A DNA stretch of 26,815 nt from Limiplasma merdipullorum (lineage in GTDB: Bacteria > Bacillota > Clostridia > Christensenellales > Aristaeellaceae), in assembly GCA_018711955.1 (NCBI GenBank), contig DVHQ01000153.1, forward strand, positions 1-26,815, in the 5' to 3' direction. Positions 14,815 through 23,397 of the stretch are shown here, piece after piece. Numbering within the stretch: position 1 is the first letter of the stretch; the number at the start of each line of letters is the position of its first letter. Position numbers and translations under genes: made by a program. The notes beneath the pieces are model-generated. The model saw only the letters and a list, made by a program, of their open reading frames with translations. It made no database searches and had not been told where the DNA came from.

Positions 14815-16691
14815 GGCGAGGCACGGTTCGCAGGCCAGGAAAGAAAGGCGCTGGCGGCACGCTGAAAAAGCAGATGATCGTCATGGCTGCGATGCTGGCC
14901 ATATTGGCTTTTGAGGCGGTCTATCTGGCATACCAGAGCTCCAACCGTCTGGCGTCCTCGGTGTCGGACGTATGGCAGGGCATGCTGGAGACACAAAGCG
15001 AGCATGTAAGAAACAGCCTGTTCATGAAAAATCCCTATCTCACCCCCGACACGCTGTACCTGGCCAAGCTGAAGGCGGCCTTCTATGACGATCCCGATAT
15101 GGTCGTAGAAACCAGCCGGGAGGCAGGATGTGATCCGGGACATGTCTCGCTGGCGATTTCAAACCTGTGCAGCAATATTAAAATGGGGATCACCTACAGC
15201 AACAGCCTGCGTTCCTGCTACTGGATGCTGGAAGATCCGGACGCACCGTATGTTCTGATCAACGGCAATCCCACGATCAAGGCAGAGGTCACCGACGCCG
15301 AATGGATGGATGTTTGCCGCGAAATGGAGCAGGATGTGAGGGTCGAATGGCGCACCATCCCCCTTTCCTACCTGAACAACACGTCGGTACTGACCGTTTA
15401 CCGGCGCATTCGCTCGGAAAGCTTCCTCCCGGGCGAGACGATTACGGGCTATTGGGTACTCAATTACGATCTGTCAAACATGCTCAGCGCCTTCACGGCA
15501 CAAATGTCTGGAGCGGGGTTCGTCTGCCTGTACGATACACGGCGTGAGGACAGCCTGACGGTGGGCAATTTTGAACTGCCCCAGCAGGAGGAGACGGAGA
15601 TCGTGGAAAAGGTGTTGCAGGCGTGGGAGACGTCCAGCCCCACCGGCGTGGTTCGCAATGGTCAGAACGAGGCGTTCTATTACCGCGCCGAGGAGGTCTG
15701 TCCCGGGACGCTTAGCATCGTATGCATACAGGACCGGCAGCTCAGTCAGGCGCTGGACGGCGTGGTCAGGTCCATAACGGCCGCGCTGCTGGTCAGCTGC
15801 GTGGCGGTGGCGGGCATCAACCTTTATTCCATCCTGCGTTACCGCAAGTACAGCAGGGGTTTGCGCAAGATGTTTGATGCGCTCAGAAGCCGTCAGGGCG
15901 AGCAAAGAGCGGCGGAGGACCCCCAAGAAAGCACCGGCAGCGAGATTCTGTTGCAGCGGATTTTGAACAACGACGTGGATTTGGAGGAGCTGCAGGGACT
16001 GGTGGAGTCCAAGCGGGAATTGAAGGCCGAGCTGGACGCCCTGTATGGCCATGTGCAGATCAACTCTCATTTTCTCCTCAACACGCTGGACTCCATCTAC
16101 TGGTCCAGCGTAAGCCGGATGGGTGCGGACAGCAAAGAATCGGCCATGATCGGCGACCTGTGCGAGATCCTGAAATATGCGCTGGATTCCTCGGACTTGT
16201 ACACCTCCCTTCGCGAGGAGGTGGAATGCACGCTGCGCTATATCGAGATCCAGCAAATGCGCAAGAACATCGTATTCAATGTGGAATGGGACATACCGGA
16301 CGAGCTGTACAACGCGCGCGTATGCAAGCTGATTTTGCAGCCGGTGATCGAAAACTGCGTGCAGCACGCCTTTCAGATCACAAAGGAGCGTGCGTTCCGC
16401 ATTCGGATCGCGGCCCGGAAAACGGAGGAGGGCTACCTGTGCATCAGCGTGGAGGACAACGGCTATGGTATCAGCCCCAAACGCATCCGTCAGATGAATC
16501 TTGAAATGAAAAAGCAGCGATATTTGCGCATCCGCCATATCGGCCTGGCAAACGTCAACCGCCGCCTGCAGGTGCAGTTTGGCGGGCGAAGCGGCGTATC
16601 GCTCAGCGCCATTGAGGGAGGCGGGCTGCGCGTGTGCCTTACGATGAAGTACGGCGTCTACGAGCCCGACGTCGCGCTGAACAAAGCATGA
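14811..16691 (+). CDS. sensor histidine kinase, YesM type
   Basis: Membrane-bound partner of the preceding regulator. The GTG start overlaps the regulator stop (GTGA), and GGAGG lies 7 nt upstream. A positively charged N-terminus precedes the first membrane helix (about 21-41). A roughly 280-residue extracellular sensor domain follows, and the second helix lies near 321-343. The LytS/YesM kinase domain shows the phosphoacceptor His in QINSHFLLNTLDSI (H420); most members have QINPHF. It also has LILQPVIENCVQHAF (N515), VEDNGYGIS and HIGLANVNRRL. A HAMP domain is not obvious. The length of 626 aa is normal. The ligand is unknown, probably a sugar or a glycan fragment brought by the ABC system. 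Confidence 0.93.
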   Translation: MRRGTVRRPGKKGAGGTLKKQMIVMAAMLAILAFEAVYLAYQSSNRLASSVSDVWQGMLETQSEHVRNSLFMKNPYLTPDTLYLAKLKAAFYDDPDMVVETSREAGCDPGHVSLAISNLCSNIKMGITYSNSLRSCYWMLEDPDAPYVLINGNPTIKAEVTDAEWMDVCREMEQDVRVEWRTIPLSYLNNTSVLTVYRRIRSESFLPGETITGYWVLNYDLSNMLSAFTAQMSGAGFVCLYDTRREDSLTVGNFELPQQEETEIVEKVLQAWETSSPTGVVRNGQNEAFYYRAEEVCPGTLSIVCIQDRQLSQALDGVVRSITAALLVSCVAVAGINLYSILRYRKYSRGLRKMFDALRSRQGEQRAAEDPQESTGSEILLQRILNNDVDLEELQGLVESKRELKAELDALYGHVQINSHFLLNTLDSIYWSSVSRMGADSKESAMIGDLCEILKYALDSSDLYTSLREEVECTLRYIEIQQMRKNIVFNVEWDIPDELYNARVCKLILQPVIENCVQHAFQITKERAFRIRIAARKTEEGYLCISVEDNGYGISPKRIRQMNLEMKKQRYLRIRHIGLANVNRRLQVQFGGRSGVSLSAIEGGGLRVCLTMKYGVYEPDVALNKA

Positions 16692-16736
16692 GATATCCCG
16701 GTGAAATGCCGGCGTTCAGAAAGGAGAGCTAACCGG

Positions 16737-18470
16737 ATGAAACAGTGGTATCAGGACAGGATGTATGCGCGCGTGATTCGCATGGATGGCCGTGTGGACC
16801 GCGTGCAGCTGGATTGCATGGAGGATTGCGGCACGCTGATCGCATCCTTCCCGGAGCAGGCGGATTGGACGGATATCCGCACCGTTGAATTTGCTCCGGA
16901 GATGGGGCAGAACAAGGCCGGCCAGGACGGCTATTACATCATTCCGCACGGGGAGGGAAGCGTAGGAGACACCATTCTGTGCCGCTTCCGCGAGCGTGAG
17001 GACACCGAAATGGTTTTGGACCGCTTTGCCATGCCGATATGGAGCTGCATTCAAAGCCGGGGAAGTTTCGTGGCCATCGTGTCTTCGATGACGTATGAAT
17101 ATCGGCTGGCCGTTGGCGTAAAGGACGGCGTATACTCCTGCTACGCCTGCTTCGATCTAAATGGCCACATGCCCTATGAGCCCATCACCATTGAATTCCG
17201 GCTGCTGGACGACAAGGCGGACTACAACGAAGCCGCCCGGGCCTATCGAGAATGGCGCGAACAGCGGGGAGAGCTGCGCCGCTATGACGTTCGCGCCAAG
17301 GAGCGTCCGCAGGCGCGCTATACGGCGGAGAGCATCTATGTGCGCATCCGTCAGGGATGGAAGCCCGTCCCGCCTCCGGTGCGCGAGCAGACGCCCGAAA
17401 CCGAGCCGGAAATGCATGTGGCGGCTACGTTTGACGACGTATCCGAGCTTCTGGACGTCTTTCAAGCGCATGGCATCGACAAGGCGGAGATCTGTCTGGT
17501 CGGCTGGAACAAGAGCGGGCATGACGGCCGCTGGCCCCAGCCCTTCCCTGTCGAGGAGCGCCTCGGCGGAGAGGAGGCGCTCAAACGGCTGACTGCGAAG
17601 GCGCGCGCCATGGGATACGCGATGGTCTGCCACACCAATTCCACCGACGCCTATTCCATCGCCGACTGCTGGGCAGAGACCGACATCCTTTGCGATGAGG
17701 CAGGTGCGCCCGTCAAGAACAATCAGCCCTGGAGCGGCGGCGACATGTACCAGGTGTGCCCGCTGTGCGGTCTCCGTCAGGCGATGGAGATGCTGCCGAA
17801 GGTCAGGGCGCTGGGTTTTGAAGGCACCCACTACATCGACGTGATCTCCACGGTCTTCCCCCGCGCCTGTCATGCGCCCGGCCATCCTGTCACACGCAGG
17901 CAGTGCGCGGCCCTGTGGAATCGTATCCTGCGCTTTGCACGCCAGCAGTTTGGCGGTATCAGCTCGGAGGGCGGCTTCGACTTTACCGCGCCGGAACTGG
18001 ACTTTGGCCTGTACGTTTCCTTCGGGCTGGGGGACTGCCCCCTGGCGGATGACGTTGTGCCGCTCTGGCAACTCGTCTATCATGGCTACGTCCTCAGCAA
18101 TCCCTATAGCAAAACCGTCAACCCTACCAATGACGACCTGCTGAAGGTTGTGGAGTACGGCGGACGGCCCACGTTCTATTACGATTCCAAATTTGTGACG
18201 CCGGATCCCAACAAAGACGTCAACTGGATGGGCGAGAACGATTATCACTGTCACACGCCCGAGGACCGTCAGAGCAGTGCAGAATGGATTGCGCGGGTGT
18301 ACCGCTGGTACGAGGGGATTCGCCATCTGCAAACGCTTACGATGGAACGCCATGAAATCCTGCCGGACGGCGTGCGCCGCGTGACCTATGAAAACGGCGA
18401 TCAGATCGTCGTTGATTACCACCAAAAGAAAGCCTATCTCAATGGCAAGCAGATCCTGCCCCTGGAGTGA
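16737..18470 (+). CDS. DUF5696-like putative glycoside hydrolase
   Basis: A 577-aa protein with an N-terminal beta-rich region (1 to about 200) and a TIM-barrel-like part (about 220-500). I recognise it as similar to DUF5696/GH-like proteins of Firmicutes carbohydrate clusters, from memory and with moderate certainty. Acidic residues well placed for catalysis are D368 in THYIDVI and E411 in GISSEGGFDF, both at barrel-strand-like positions. Other marked segments are MVCHTNSTDAY and a C-terminal VTYENGDQIVVDYHQKKA that looks like a small beta domain. The start is ATG 16737, with AAGGAGAG upstream. No signal peptide is present, so it acts inside the cell on a substrate that has been imported. 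It is the last gene before a strong terminator. The glycan it cleaves is unknown. Confidence 0.62.
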   Translation: MKQWYQDRMYARVIRMDGRVDRVQLDCMEDCGTLIASFPEQADWTDIRTVEFAPEMGQNKAGQDGYYIIPHGEGSVGDTILCRFREREDTEMVLDRFAMPIWSCIQSRGSFVAIVSSMTYEYRLAVGVKDGVYSCYACFDLNGHMPYEPITIEFRLLDDKADYNEAARAYREWREQRGELRRYDVRAKERPQARYTAESIYVRIRQGWKPVPPPVREQTPETEPEMHVAATFDDVSELLDVFQAHGIDKAEICLVGWNKSGHDGRWPQPFPVEERLGGEEALKRLTAKARAMGYAMVCHTNSTDAYSIADCWAETDILCDEAGAPVKNNQPWSGGDMYQVCPLCGLRQAMEMLPKVRALGFEGTHYIDVISTVFPRACHAPGHPVTRRQCAALWNRILRFARQQFGGISSEGGFDFTAPELDFGLYVSFGLGDCPLADDVVPLWQLVYHGYVLSNPYSKTVNPTNDDLLKVVEYGGRPTFYYDSKFVTPDPNKDVNWMGENDYHCHTPEDRQSSAEWIARVYRWYEGIRHLQTLTMERHEILPDGVRRVTYENGDQIVVDYHQKKAYLNGKQILPLE

Positions 18471-18476
18471 GCCTGA

Positions 18477-18511
18477 GGCATGCGGGAGGTCCATCCCCCG
18501 CATGCCTTTTT
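18477..18511 (+). terminator. Rho-independent terminator after the glycosidase gene
   Basis: GGCATGCGGG (18477-18486) and CCCGCATGCC (18497-18506) form a perfect 10-bp stem with a 10-nt loop, followed by five T. It lies 7 nt after the glycosidase stop and ends the long same-strand run. Confidence 0.93.
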
Positions 18512-18619
18512 CAATCTCCTGGAAGCGCACGGGGAATGCAGGATTCGTCAAAAAACTGTACAAACTGGGCACTAATATTCCTAAATATATATTTCGATGC
18601 CATAAATCAAAAGACAAAT

Positions 18620-18650
18620 CATTGCGGTTCACTTTTGCAATGAATATACT
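18620..18650 (+). promoter_or_regulatory. promoter of the ABC transporter operon with overlapping inverted repeat
   Basis: TTGCGG (18622-18627), a 17-nt spacer and TATACT (18645-18650) lie 50 nt before the binding-protein start. The inverted repeat CATTGC-N11-GCAATG (18620-18642) covers the -35 and most of the spacer, a likely operator for a repressor. The upstream part of the gap (18512-18619) is A+T-rich and has no gene. Confidence 0.78.
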
Positions 18651-18699
18651 ACAAGGTAGCTTCATTCCGAAAACAAAATGATTAAGGAGGTATATCTGA

Positions 18700-19911
18700 A
18701 TGAAGAAAATGATTACTTGGATCATGGTGCTGGTGATGGCCCTGTCTCTTACCAGCTTTGCGGCTGCAGAGGAAGCTGTCACCCTGCGTCTGTGGATGTG
18801 GGACGACGCGCAGCAGCCCGCCATGCGCGCCATGGCCGATGAATATGAGGCGTCTCATCCTAACGTCACCATCGAAATCAGCTGCCAGGCCGACGTTTCC
18901 GGCCTCAACCAGCGGATTCAGGCGACCATCGGCACGTCCGACGCCCCCGAGATCTTCTTCATGAACTACAACCTGGCGGCTGAGTATATCCCGCTGGGCA
19001 TCGTGGCTGACCTGACCCCCTATGACATCGATCAGTCCGACCTGGCCTCCGGCATCGTTAACGCCTACACGGTGGACGGCAAGGTGTACGCCGTGGCAAA
19101 GGACACGGATTCCTACGCCGTGTTCTACAACAAGGCGCTCTTCGATCAGGCCGGCGTGCCCTACCCCGACGATTCCTGGACGATCGCTGACTTCTGCGAG
19201 ACCGCCAAGAAGATGACCAGCGATGGCGTTGTGGGCTGGACCAGCTCCACCTCCGACCGCGTGTGGTACAACTTCATCTGGAGCAACGGCGGCCAGATCT
19301 ACAGCGAGGACGGCACCACTGCCGCCATCAACACCCCTGAGAGCGCTGAGGTCATTCAGATGCTGATGGATCTCTCCGCCAACGGCTACGCCTACACGGG
19401 TCCCCAGCTTGCCGAAGTGTCCGATACCGCGGCCTTCACCTCCGGCATCGCCGCCATGACCATCAACGGCTCCTGGATGATTTCCCAGTACGCCAGCGCG
19501 CTGGGCGACAACCTGGGCATCGTTGAGCTGCCTTCCGGCGCGGCCGGCAAGTTCAGCGCCAACCACGGCATCGGCTACTCCACCACCACCTCCAACGAGC
19601 ATATGGAGGAGACGGTTGACTTCCTGAAGTACCTGGCCACCTATGATGCTCAGGTGAAGCAGATCGAGGTCGTTATCCCCGCCAACCTGACCTGTGCCTC
19701 CGCTTGGGAGAGCGTGTACCCCAACGTGAATGTCGGCGCCTTCATGAATGCGCTGTCCTATGGCCGTAGCTACCTGTCCACCGTCAACGCTACCCTGGCC
19801 CGCACCGCGTATCAGGATGTGCTGGCCCGCCTGCGCAACGGCGACTTTGCCACCGCCGAGGAGTTCTGCGCTGCCGCCGAGGAGGCTGTGAACTACGCTC
19901 TTTCGGAGTAA
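18700..19911 (+). CDS. sugar ABC transporter substrate-binding protein (extracellular solute-binding protein family 1)
   Basis: Captures a sugar or oligosaccharide outside the cell and delivers it to the two permeases encoded downstream. The N-terminus is a classic signal peptide: MKK, a hydrophobic core, then SLTSFAAAEE with likely cleavage after A23. No Cys lipobox exists, although Gram-positive binding proteins are usually lipoproteins. The mature part begins VTLRLWMWDD, typical of family 1, with APEIFFMNYN, a hinge region GKVYAVAKDTDSYAVFYNK, and AAMTINGSWMISQY. The length of 403 aa is normal. AAGGAGG is 9 nt before the ATG. Codon use is strongly biased towards C-ending codons (GCC, AAC, TCC), as expected for a highly expressed gene. 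The ligand cannot be told from sequence. Confidence 0.94.
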   Translation: MKKMITWIMVLVMALSLTSFAAAEEAVTLRLWMWDDAQQPAMRAMADEYEASHPNVTIEISCQADVSGLNQRIQATIGTSDAPEIFFMNYNLAAEYIPLGIVADLTPYDIDQSDLASGIVNAYTVDGKVYAVAKDTDSYAVFYNKALFDQAGVPYPDDSWTIADFCETAKKMTSDGVVGWTSSTSDRVWYNFIWSNGGQIYSEDGTTAAINTPESAEVIQMLMDLSANGYAYTGPQLAEVSDTAAFTSGIAAMTINGSWMISQYASALGDNLGIVELPSGAAGKFSANHGIGYSTTTSNEHMEETVDFLKYLATYDAQVKQIEVVIPANLTCASAWESVYPNVNVGAFMNALSYGRSYLSTVNATLARTAYQDVLARLRNGDFATAEEFCAAAEEAVNYALSE

Positions 19912-19954
19912 TCGCTGATTCCTTTCCACTTAGGGCGTAAAGTGTTCCAACCGA

Positions 19955-19997
19955 GGCTGCCGGGGCAGCGACCGAGTCCCGCCCCGGCAGCCTTTTT
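19955..19997 (+). terminator. Rho-independent terminator between binding protein and permease genes
   Basis: GGCTGCCGGGGC (19955-19966) and GCCCCGGCAGCC (19981-19992) form a perfect 12-bp stem followed by five T. As it lies inside the ABC operon, it probably reduces read-through, so that much more binding protein than permease is made. Confidence 0.92.
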
Positions 19998-20027
19998 CGC
20001 AAGGACGACCTTTTGTGCATCCTTGCG
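19998..20027 (+). other. second hairpin directly after the intra-operon terminator
   Basis: CGCAAGGA (19998-20005) and TCCTTGCG (20020-20027) give an 8-bp perfect stem with a 14-nt loop, followed by TTTGC. It begins right at the T run of the terminator. It may protect the 5' end of a processed permease mRNA or fold alternatively. The rest of the gap up to 20156 shows nothing I can name. Confidence 0.45.
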
Positions 20028-20156
20028 TTTGCATATTTCGGCGGCTCGCGGCAGCCTTTGCCTGCGCCGCGGCACCGGTTGTCAGCTCGGCGGGTGCCTG
20101 ACGCGGCTGCAAAAACATACGCCGCTTGCAGATGCAACAAAAAGGAGGTCCTCCCG

Positions 20157-21095
20157 ATGAATAGCCCCGCAATTTCCGAGCGCGAATTGCGTTACCGCCA
20201 GCGCTACAACGGCAAGGAAGTGCTCACGGCGTTTTTGTTCCTGCTGCCGCTGCTGGTGGGCATCATTTTGTTCTTTATCGTGCCGATTGTCGAAACGTTC
20301 TACTATTCTTTCACCCGATGGAAGGGAATCGGTAAAGAGCAGTGGATCGGCATAGACAACTACATCAAAATGTTTACCAGGGATGCCAAGTTCGGCATGG
20401 AGGTAAGCAACACGTTTGTCTATGTGCTGGGCTCGGTGCCGCTTACCCTGATCGTGGCCGTGATTTTTGCCGCGATGATGAATTCCAAAATCAAAGCGGT
20501 CGGCTTCTTTCGAGTCATCTACTTCCTGCCAAACGTGACGATGGTCACCGTTGTGGTGATGATCTGGCGCTGGCTGCTGAACTCGCAGTACGGCATTGTC
20601 GACATCATCCTGGACGCGCTGTTTGGCATACGTCCCGCATGGATGACGGACCCGAACCTCACCATGCTCAGCATGTGCATGATTTCCGTATGGTCGGGCA
20701 TGGGCTACTGTATCGTGATTCTGCTGTCCGGGTTGCAGGGCATATCCCAGACGTACTATGAGGCGGCGCGAATTGACGGCGCTTCCGGCCTGCAGCAGTT
20801 TTTCAAAATCACGGTGCCGCTGCTTACCCCCACGATATTTTTCCTGCTGGTTACGCGCATCATTGCCGCCTTTAACCAATATGACATGGTATATATGATG
20901 GCCGACAGCGCTACCTCGGGAGCGGTGGGGCCCATTACAGACAGTTTGAGGACGCTGGTATTTGGCGTGTATCAATCTGCCTTCGCAGATATGCAGATGG
21001 GCTACGCCTGCGCCAAGGCCGTGTTCCTGTTCTTTGTGATCCTCATCGTGACCGCCATTCAGATGATTGGTGAGAAGCGTTGGGTCAACTACTGA
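20157..21095 (+). CDS. sugar ABC transporter permease (MalF/UgpA type)
   Basis: Integral membrane subunit of a CUT1-type importer. Six hydrophobic segments are seen, the first about LTAFLFLLPLLVGIILFF (22-40). The cytoplasmic EAA loop that contacts the ATPase reads YYEAARIDGASGLQQFFKI and is followed by VPLL. The length of 312 aa is usual for MalF-like partners in Firmicutes. ATG 20157 is chosen because AAAGGAGG (20141-20148) lies 8 nt upstream; reading further upstream to 20013 would include the spacer and is not protein-like. It works with the next gene as a heterodimer. No ATPase gene is nearby, so a shared MsmK/UgpC-type ATPase encoded elsewhere is expected. Confidence 0.94.
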   Translation: MNSPAISERELRYRQRYNGKEVLTAFLFLLPLLVGIILFFIVPIVETFYYSFTRWKGIGKEQWIGIDNYIKMFTRDAKFGMEVSNTFVYVLGSVPLTLIVAVIFAAMMNSKIKAVGFFRVIYFLPNVTMVTVVVMIWRWLLNSQYGIVDIILDALFGIRPAWMTDPNLTMLSMCMISVWSGMGYCIVILLSGLQGISQTYYEAARIDGASGLQQFFKITVPLLTPTIFFLLVTRIIAAFNQYDMVYMMADSATSGAVGPITDSLRTLVFGVYQSAFADMQMGYACAKAVFLFFVILIVTAIQMIGEKRWVNY

Positions 21096-21115
21096 TGGAA
21101 GGGGGAGAAGTAAAA

Positions 21116-21967
21116 ATGACTGCCGCACAGACCATGGCCAGGCCGCATCGAAGGATACAGCCCGGACGCGTGCTGATGTACATAATCCTTATTCTTGGCG
21201 TCATTGTGATGCTGTTTCCCTTCATATGGATGCTTTTGTGCTCCTTTAAATCCAATATTGAGGTGATCCAGATCCCCCCCACCTTTTTCCCCAAGGAATG
21301 GGTGGCTGACGGCTATATCCGTGCATGGGAACGCAATATCGTTACGCCCTACATCAACACGGCGATCACCTCGGTTTGCATAACGGTGTTGCAGCTTGTC
21401 ACGGCTTCAATGGCAGCCTTCGCATTTGCGCGGCTTCGGTTCCCGGGCAGAAATGTGCTGTTTTTGGTGGTGCTGTCCATGATGATGGTGCCACAGAACA
21501 TGACCATGATTCCCAAATTCCACATTGTGCGTGCGCTTGGCGGCTACGATAAGCTGATCGGCATTATCATGCCCAACTTTATCAGTATCAACGTCACGTT
21601 CTTCATTCGCCAAAACTTCCTGAGCTTCCCATCGGAGCTGGAGGAAGCCGCGAAGATCGATGGCTGCTCCATCACGCGTATCTTTTTGCAGATCCTGTTG
21701 CCGCTTTCCACCTCCATTTTGACGGCAATGGGCATCATGGTGCTTCTGTGGGCATGGAACGATCTGCTTTGGCCGACGATCATCATCACCCGCGAAACGA
21801 ATCGGACGCTGAGCATGTTTATTGCGCTGTGCAAGGGGCAGTACATAACGGACTATGGCTTCCTCATGGCGGCCAGCGCACTAGCCGTGGTGCCGATGAT
21901 TATTGTTTATATCATCTTCCAGAGAGCCTTTGTAGATTCGATCACCATGACGGGTATCAAAGGCTGA
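21116..21967 (+). CDS. sugar ABC transporter permease (MalG/UgpE type)
   Basis: Second membrane subunit of the importer. The first membrane helix is about VLMYIILILGVIVMLFPFIW (18-37), and five more follow. The EAA loop is ELEEAAKIDGCSITRIFLQI with LPL after it. The C-terminus, FVDSITMTGIKG, is typical of MalG/UgpE proteins. The start is ATG 21116, with GGGGGAG (21101-21107) 8 nt upstream and 20 nt after the stop of the first permease, so the two are co-transcribed. The length of 283 aa is normal. A strong hairpin follows 47 nt after the stop. Confidence 0.94.
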   Translation: MTAAQTMARPHRRIQPGRVLMYIILILGVIVMLFPFIWMLLCSFKSNIEVIQIPPTFFPKEWVADGYIRAWERNIVTPYINTAITSVCITVLQLVTASMAAFAFARLRFPGRNVLFLVVLSMMMVPQNMTMIPKFHIVRALGGYDKLIGIIMPNFISINVTFFIRQNFLSFPSELEEAAKIDGCSITRIFLQILLPLSTSILTAMGIMVLLWAWNDLLWPTIIITRETNRTLSMFIALCKGQYITDYGFLMAASALAVVPMIIVYIIFQRAFVDSITMTGIKG

Positions 21968-22014
21968 TGCAGCCGGGAGACCGCCAAAAAGCCAATCATA
22001 CCGATCAAAAGAAG

Positions 22015-22056
22015 AACGCCTCCGGCCTATCCCTCGACGGGATGGCCGGAGGCGTT
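22015..22056 (+). terminator. probable terminator of the ABC operon
   Basis: AACGCCTCCGGCC (22015-22027) pairs with GGCCGGAGGCGTT (22044-22056), with a further ATCCC/GGGAT inner stem around a TCGAC loop and one bulged T. The T tract after it is weak (GTTTACC). It is the only strong fold after the second permease. The remaining 22057-22183 holds no gene. Confidence 0.72.
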
Positions 22057-22183
22057 TACCTGTTGTCAGCCGCGGGAAAAAAGCTGCCGCCGGACTGAAG
22101 TGTGCCGATTGACAACCCGGAGTCGGCGAAGCGTCGGCCGTCAATGAGGTGACAGGAACGCGGGATAAGACACACCTTTCGTC

Positions 22184-22211
22184 TTGATTTTTTTCGGGAA
22201 GTACATATAAT
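22184..22211 (+). promoter_or_regulatory. promoter of the first PBP-LuxR regulator gene
   Basis: TTGATT (22184-22189), a 16-nt spacer and perfect TATAAT (22206-22211) lie 43 nt before the start. The -35 TTG is directly preceded by TTTCGTC (22177-22183), the same arrangement as the TTCCGTC before the -35 TTG of two other promoters in the window. Confidence 0.75.
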
Positions 22212-22254
22212 AAGAAAATTGTTAAGAATCATGTGCGAAAAGGGGTGGTGAGCG

Positions 22255-23394
22255 ATGCGTGAACAATATGTTCCCGTATTTTATGACGAAAAGTCCTCCA
22301 CTTCTTCCCAGTACGCCAACACGATCCAGGGCATCCGTATGGCGGCCGCCCGTTACGGCATGCATCTGAATTTGTTTTCAGATGCCGATTTTGACAAAAC
22401 GGATTTTTCGTCGCTTCCACAAATCGCCATTGTCACGGGAACCAGCCTGCCTTTTATCCAAAAGGCGATCTCCCGGCTGAGGGACAACGATCGCTTTGCC
22501 GTACTTGCCGGAATGGATTCGGAACAGTTCGGATATGACGTGTCCTGCGCCACGCCATCGCGGCGCGCAGAAACCCTGCAGCTGATCAACTATCTGTGCA
22601 ACTGCGGTAAAAGAAGAATAGCCATGGTGGGTTTTGGCATGCGCTCCATCAACGACAGCTTCCGCTATCACGCGGCCATGAGCGCTGTCGCGTCATGGGG
22701 CGAGGTTTTTCAAGAAAGGGACGTGTGGCGCTGGGAACAGGATCCGATGGACAGCTTCCGCAGCTTTGCCCGGGTGGCCCGGGAATATGAGGCGGTGGTA
22801 TGCCCAAATGACGCCATTGCTATTTACCTGGTGAACTATCTCAAACAGCAGGGCTTAACCGTCCCCGATGATCTGTTTGTGGCGTCCTTTGGCAACATGG
22901 CGATCGGCCGGTACCACCGGCCCTCCATCACCAGCATGACCATGGACATGCAATATGTCGGCAAACAGGCCTTTTCCGTATGGCGGCATCTGATGAAGAG
23001 CGAGCAGTCCATGCAGCGCATCGCCCTGAGAATTACCGTGCCCAGCAAGATCCTCATTCGGGAAAGCACCGCTCACATGCCTTTACAATCCGGTGTTTGC
23101 GCCGTTTTCCCGTCACACCAGGACAGTTTTTATCACCAGCCCGCCATTTCCCGGCTGGTCCGCCTGGAAAAATGCATCAGTCAGAGGGATGAGACGGATA
23201 TGCAGATCCTGCGCCTGCTGATGGCAAAAAAAAGCTATGAGGAGATCTCCGATGCGCTGTTTATCAGCAACAGCACCCTTCGGTATCGCCTCAACAAGAT
23301 TTATGCCGATGCGGGTACAAAGGGAAGGCGCGGCTTTGAGGCTTTGGTTCAGGAAAGCCTGGGCCCGGGCAATCCCTTCGATAAAACAGAATAA
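22255..23394 (+). CDS. transcriptional regulator: LacI-like sensor domain plus C-terminal LuxR-like HTH
   Basis: A 379-aa regulator of unusual domain order. It starts immediately with a periplasmic-binding-like sensor of the LacI/GalR type: IQGIRMAAARYGMHL, then GKRRIAMVGFGMRSIND, VCPNDAIAIYLVNYL and MAIGRYHRPSITSMTMD. The N-terminal HTH that LacI proteins carry is lacking. The last about 65 residues form a LuxR/GerE-type HTH, DETDMQILRLLMAKKSYEEI and SDALFISNSTLRYRLNKIY. ATG 22255 has AGGGGTGG 6 nt upstream and its own promoter. It is a paralogue of the gene at 25070-26236. It probably binds a sugar or acid and regulates the nearby transporter or AllH genes (inference). The gene converges with the 152-aa gene, with only 3 nt between stops. 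Confidence 0.8.
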   Translation: MREQYVPVFYDEKSSTSSQYANTIQGIRMAAARYGMHLNLFSDADFDKTDFSSLPQIAIVTGTSLPFIQKAISRLRDNDRFAVLAGMDSEQFGYDVSCATPSRRAETLQLINYLCNCGKRRIAMVGFGMRSINDSFRYHAAMSAVASWGEVFQERDVWRWEQDPMDSFRSFARVAREYEAVVCPNDAIAIYLVNYLKQQGLTVPDDLFVASFGNMAIGRYHRPSITSMTMDMQYVGKQAFSVWRHLMKSEQSMQRIALRITVPSKILIRESTAHMPLQSGVCAVFPSHQDSFYHQPAISRLVRLEKCISQRDETDMQILRLLMAKKSYEEISDALFISNSTLRYRLNKIYADAGTKGRRGFEALVQESLGPGNPFDKTE

Positions 23395-23397
23395 GCC

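Noticed and set aside
17157..18833. Minus-strand open frame of 558 codons opposite the glycosidase gene
   Set aside because: Shadow frame; it runs through the terminator and promoter region and has no recognisable domain.
18682..19929. Minus-strand open frame of 415 codons opposite the binding-protein gene
   Set aside because: Gly/Val/His-rich mirror of a highly biased gene. The plus strand has a signal peptide and a family 1 fold.
22062..22116. GTTGTCA / TGACAAC inverted pair before the first PBP-LuxR regulator gene
   Set aside because: The arms are 41 nt apart with no promoter box near them; too weak to call an operator.
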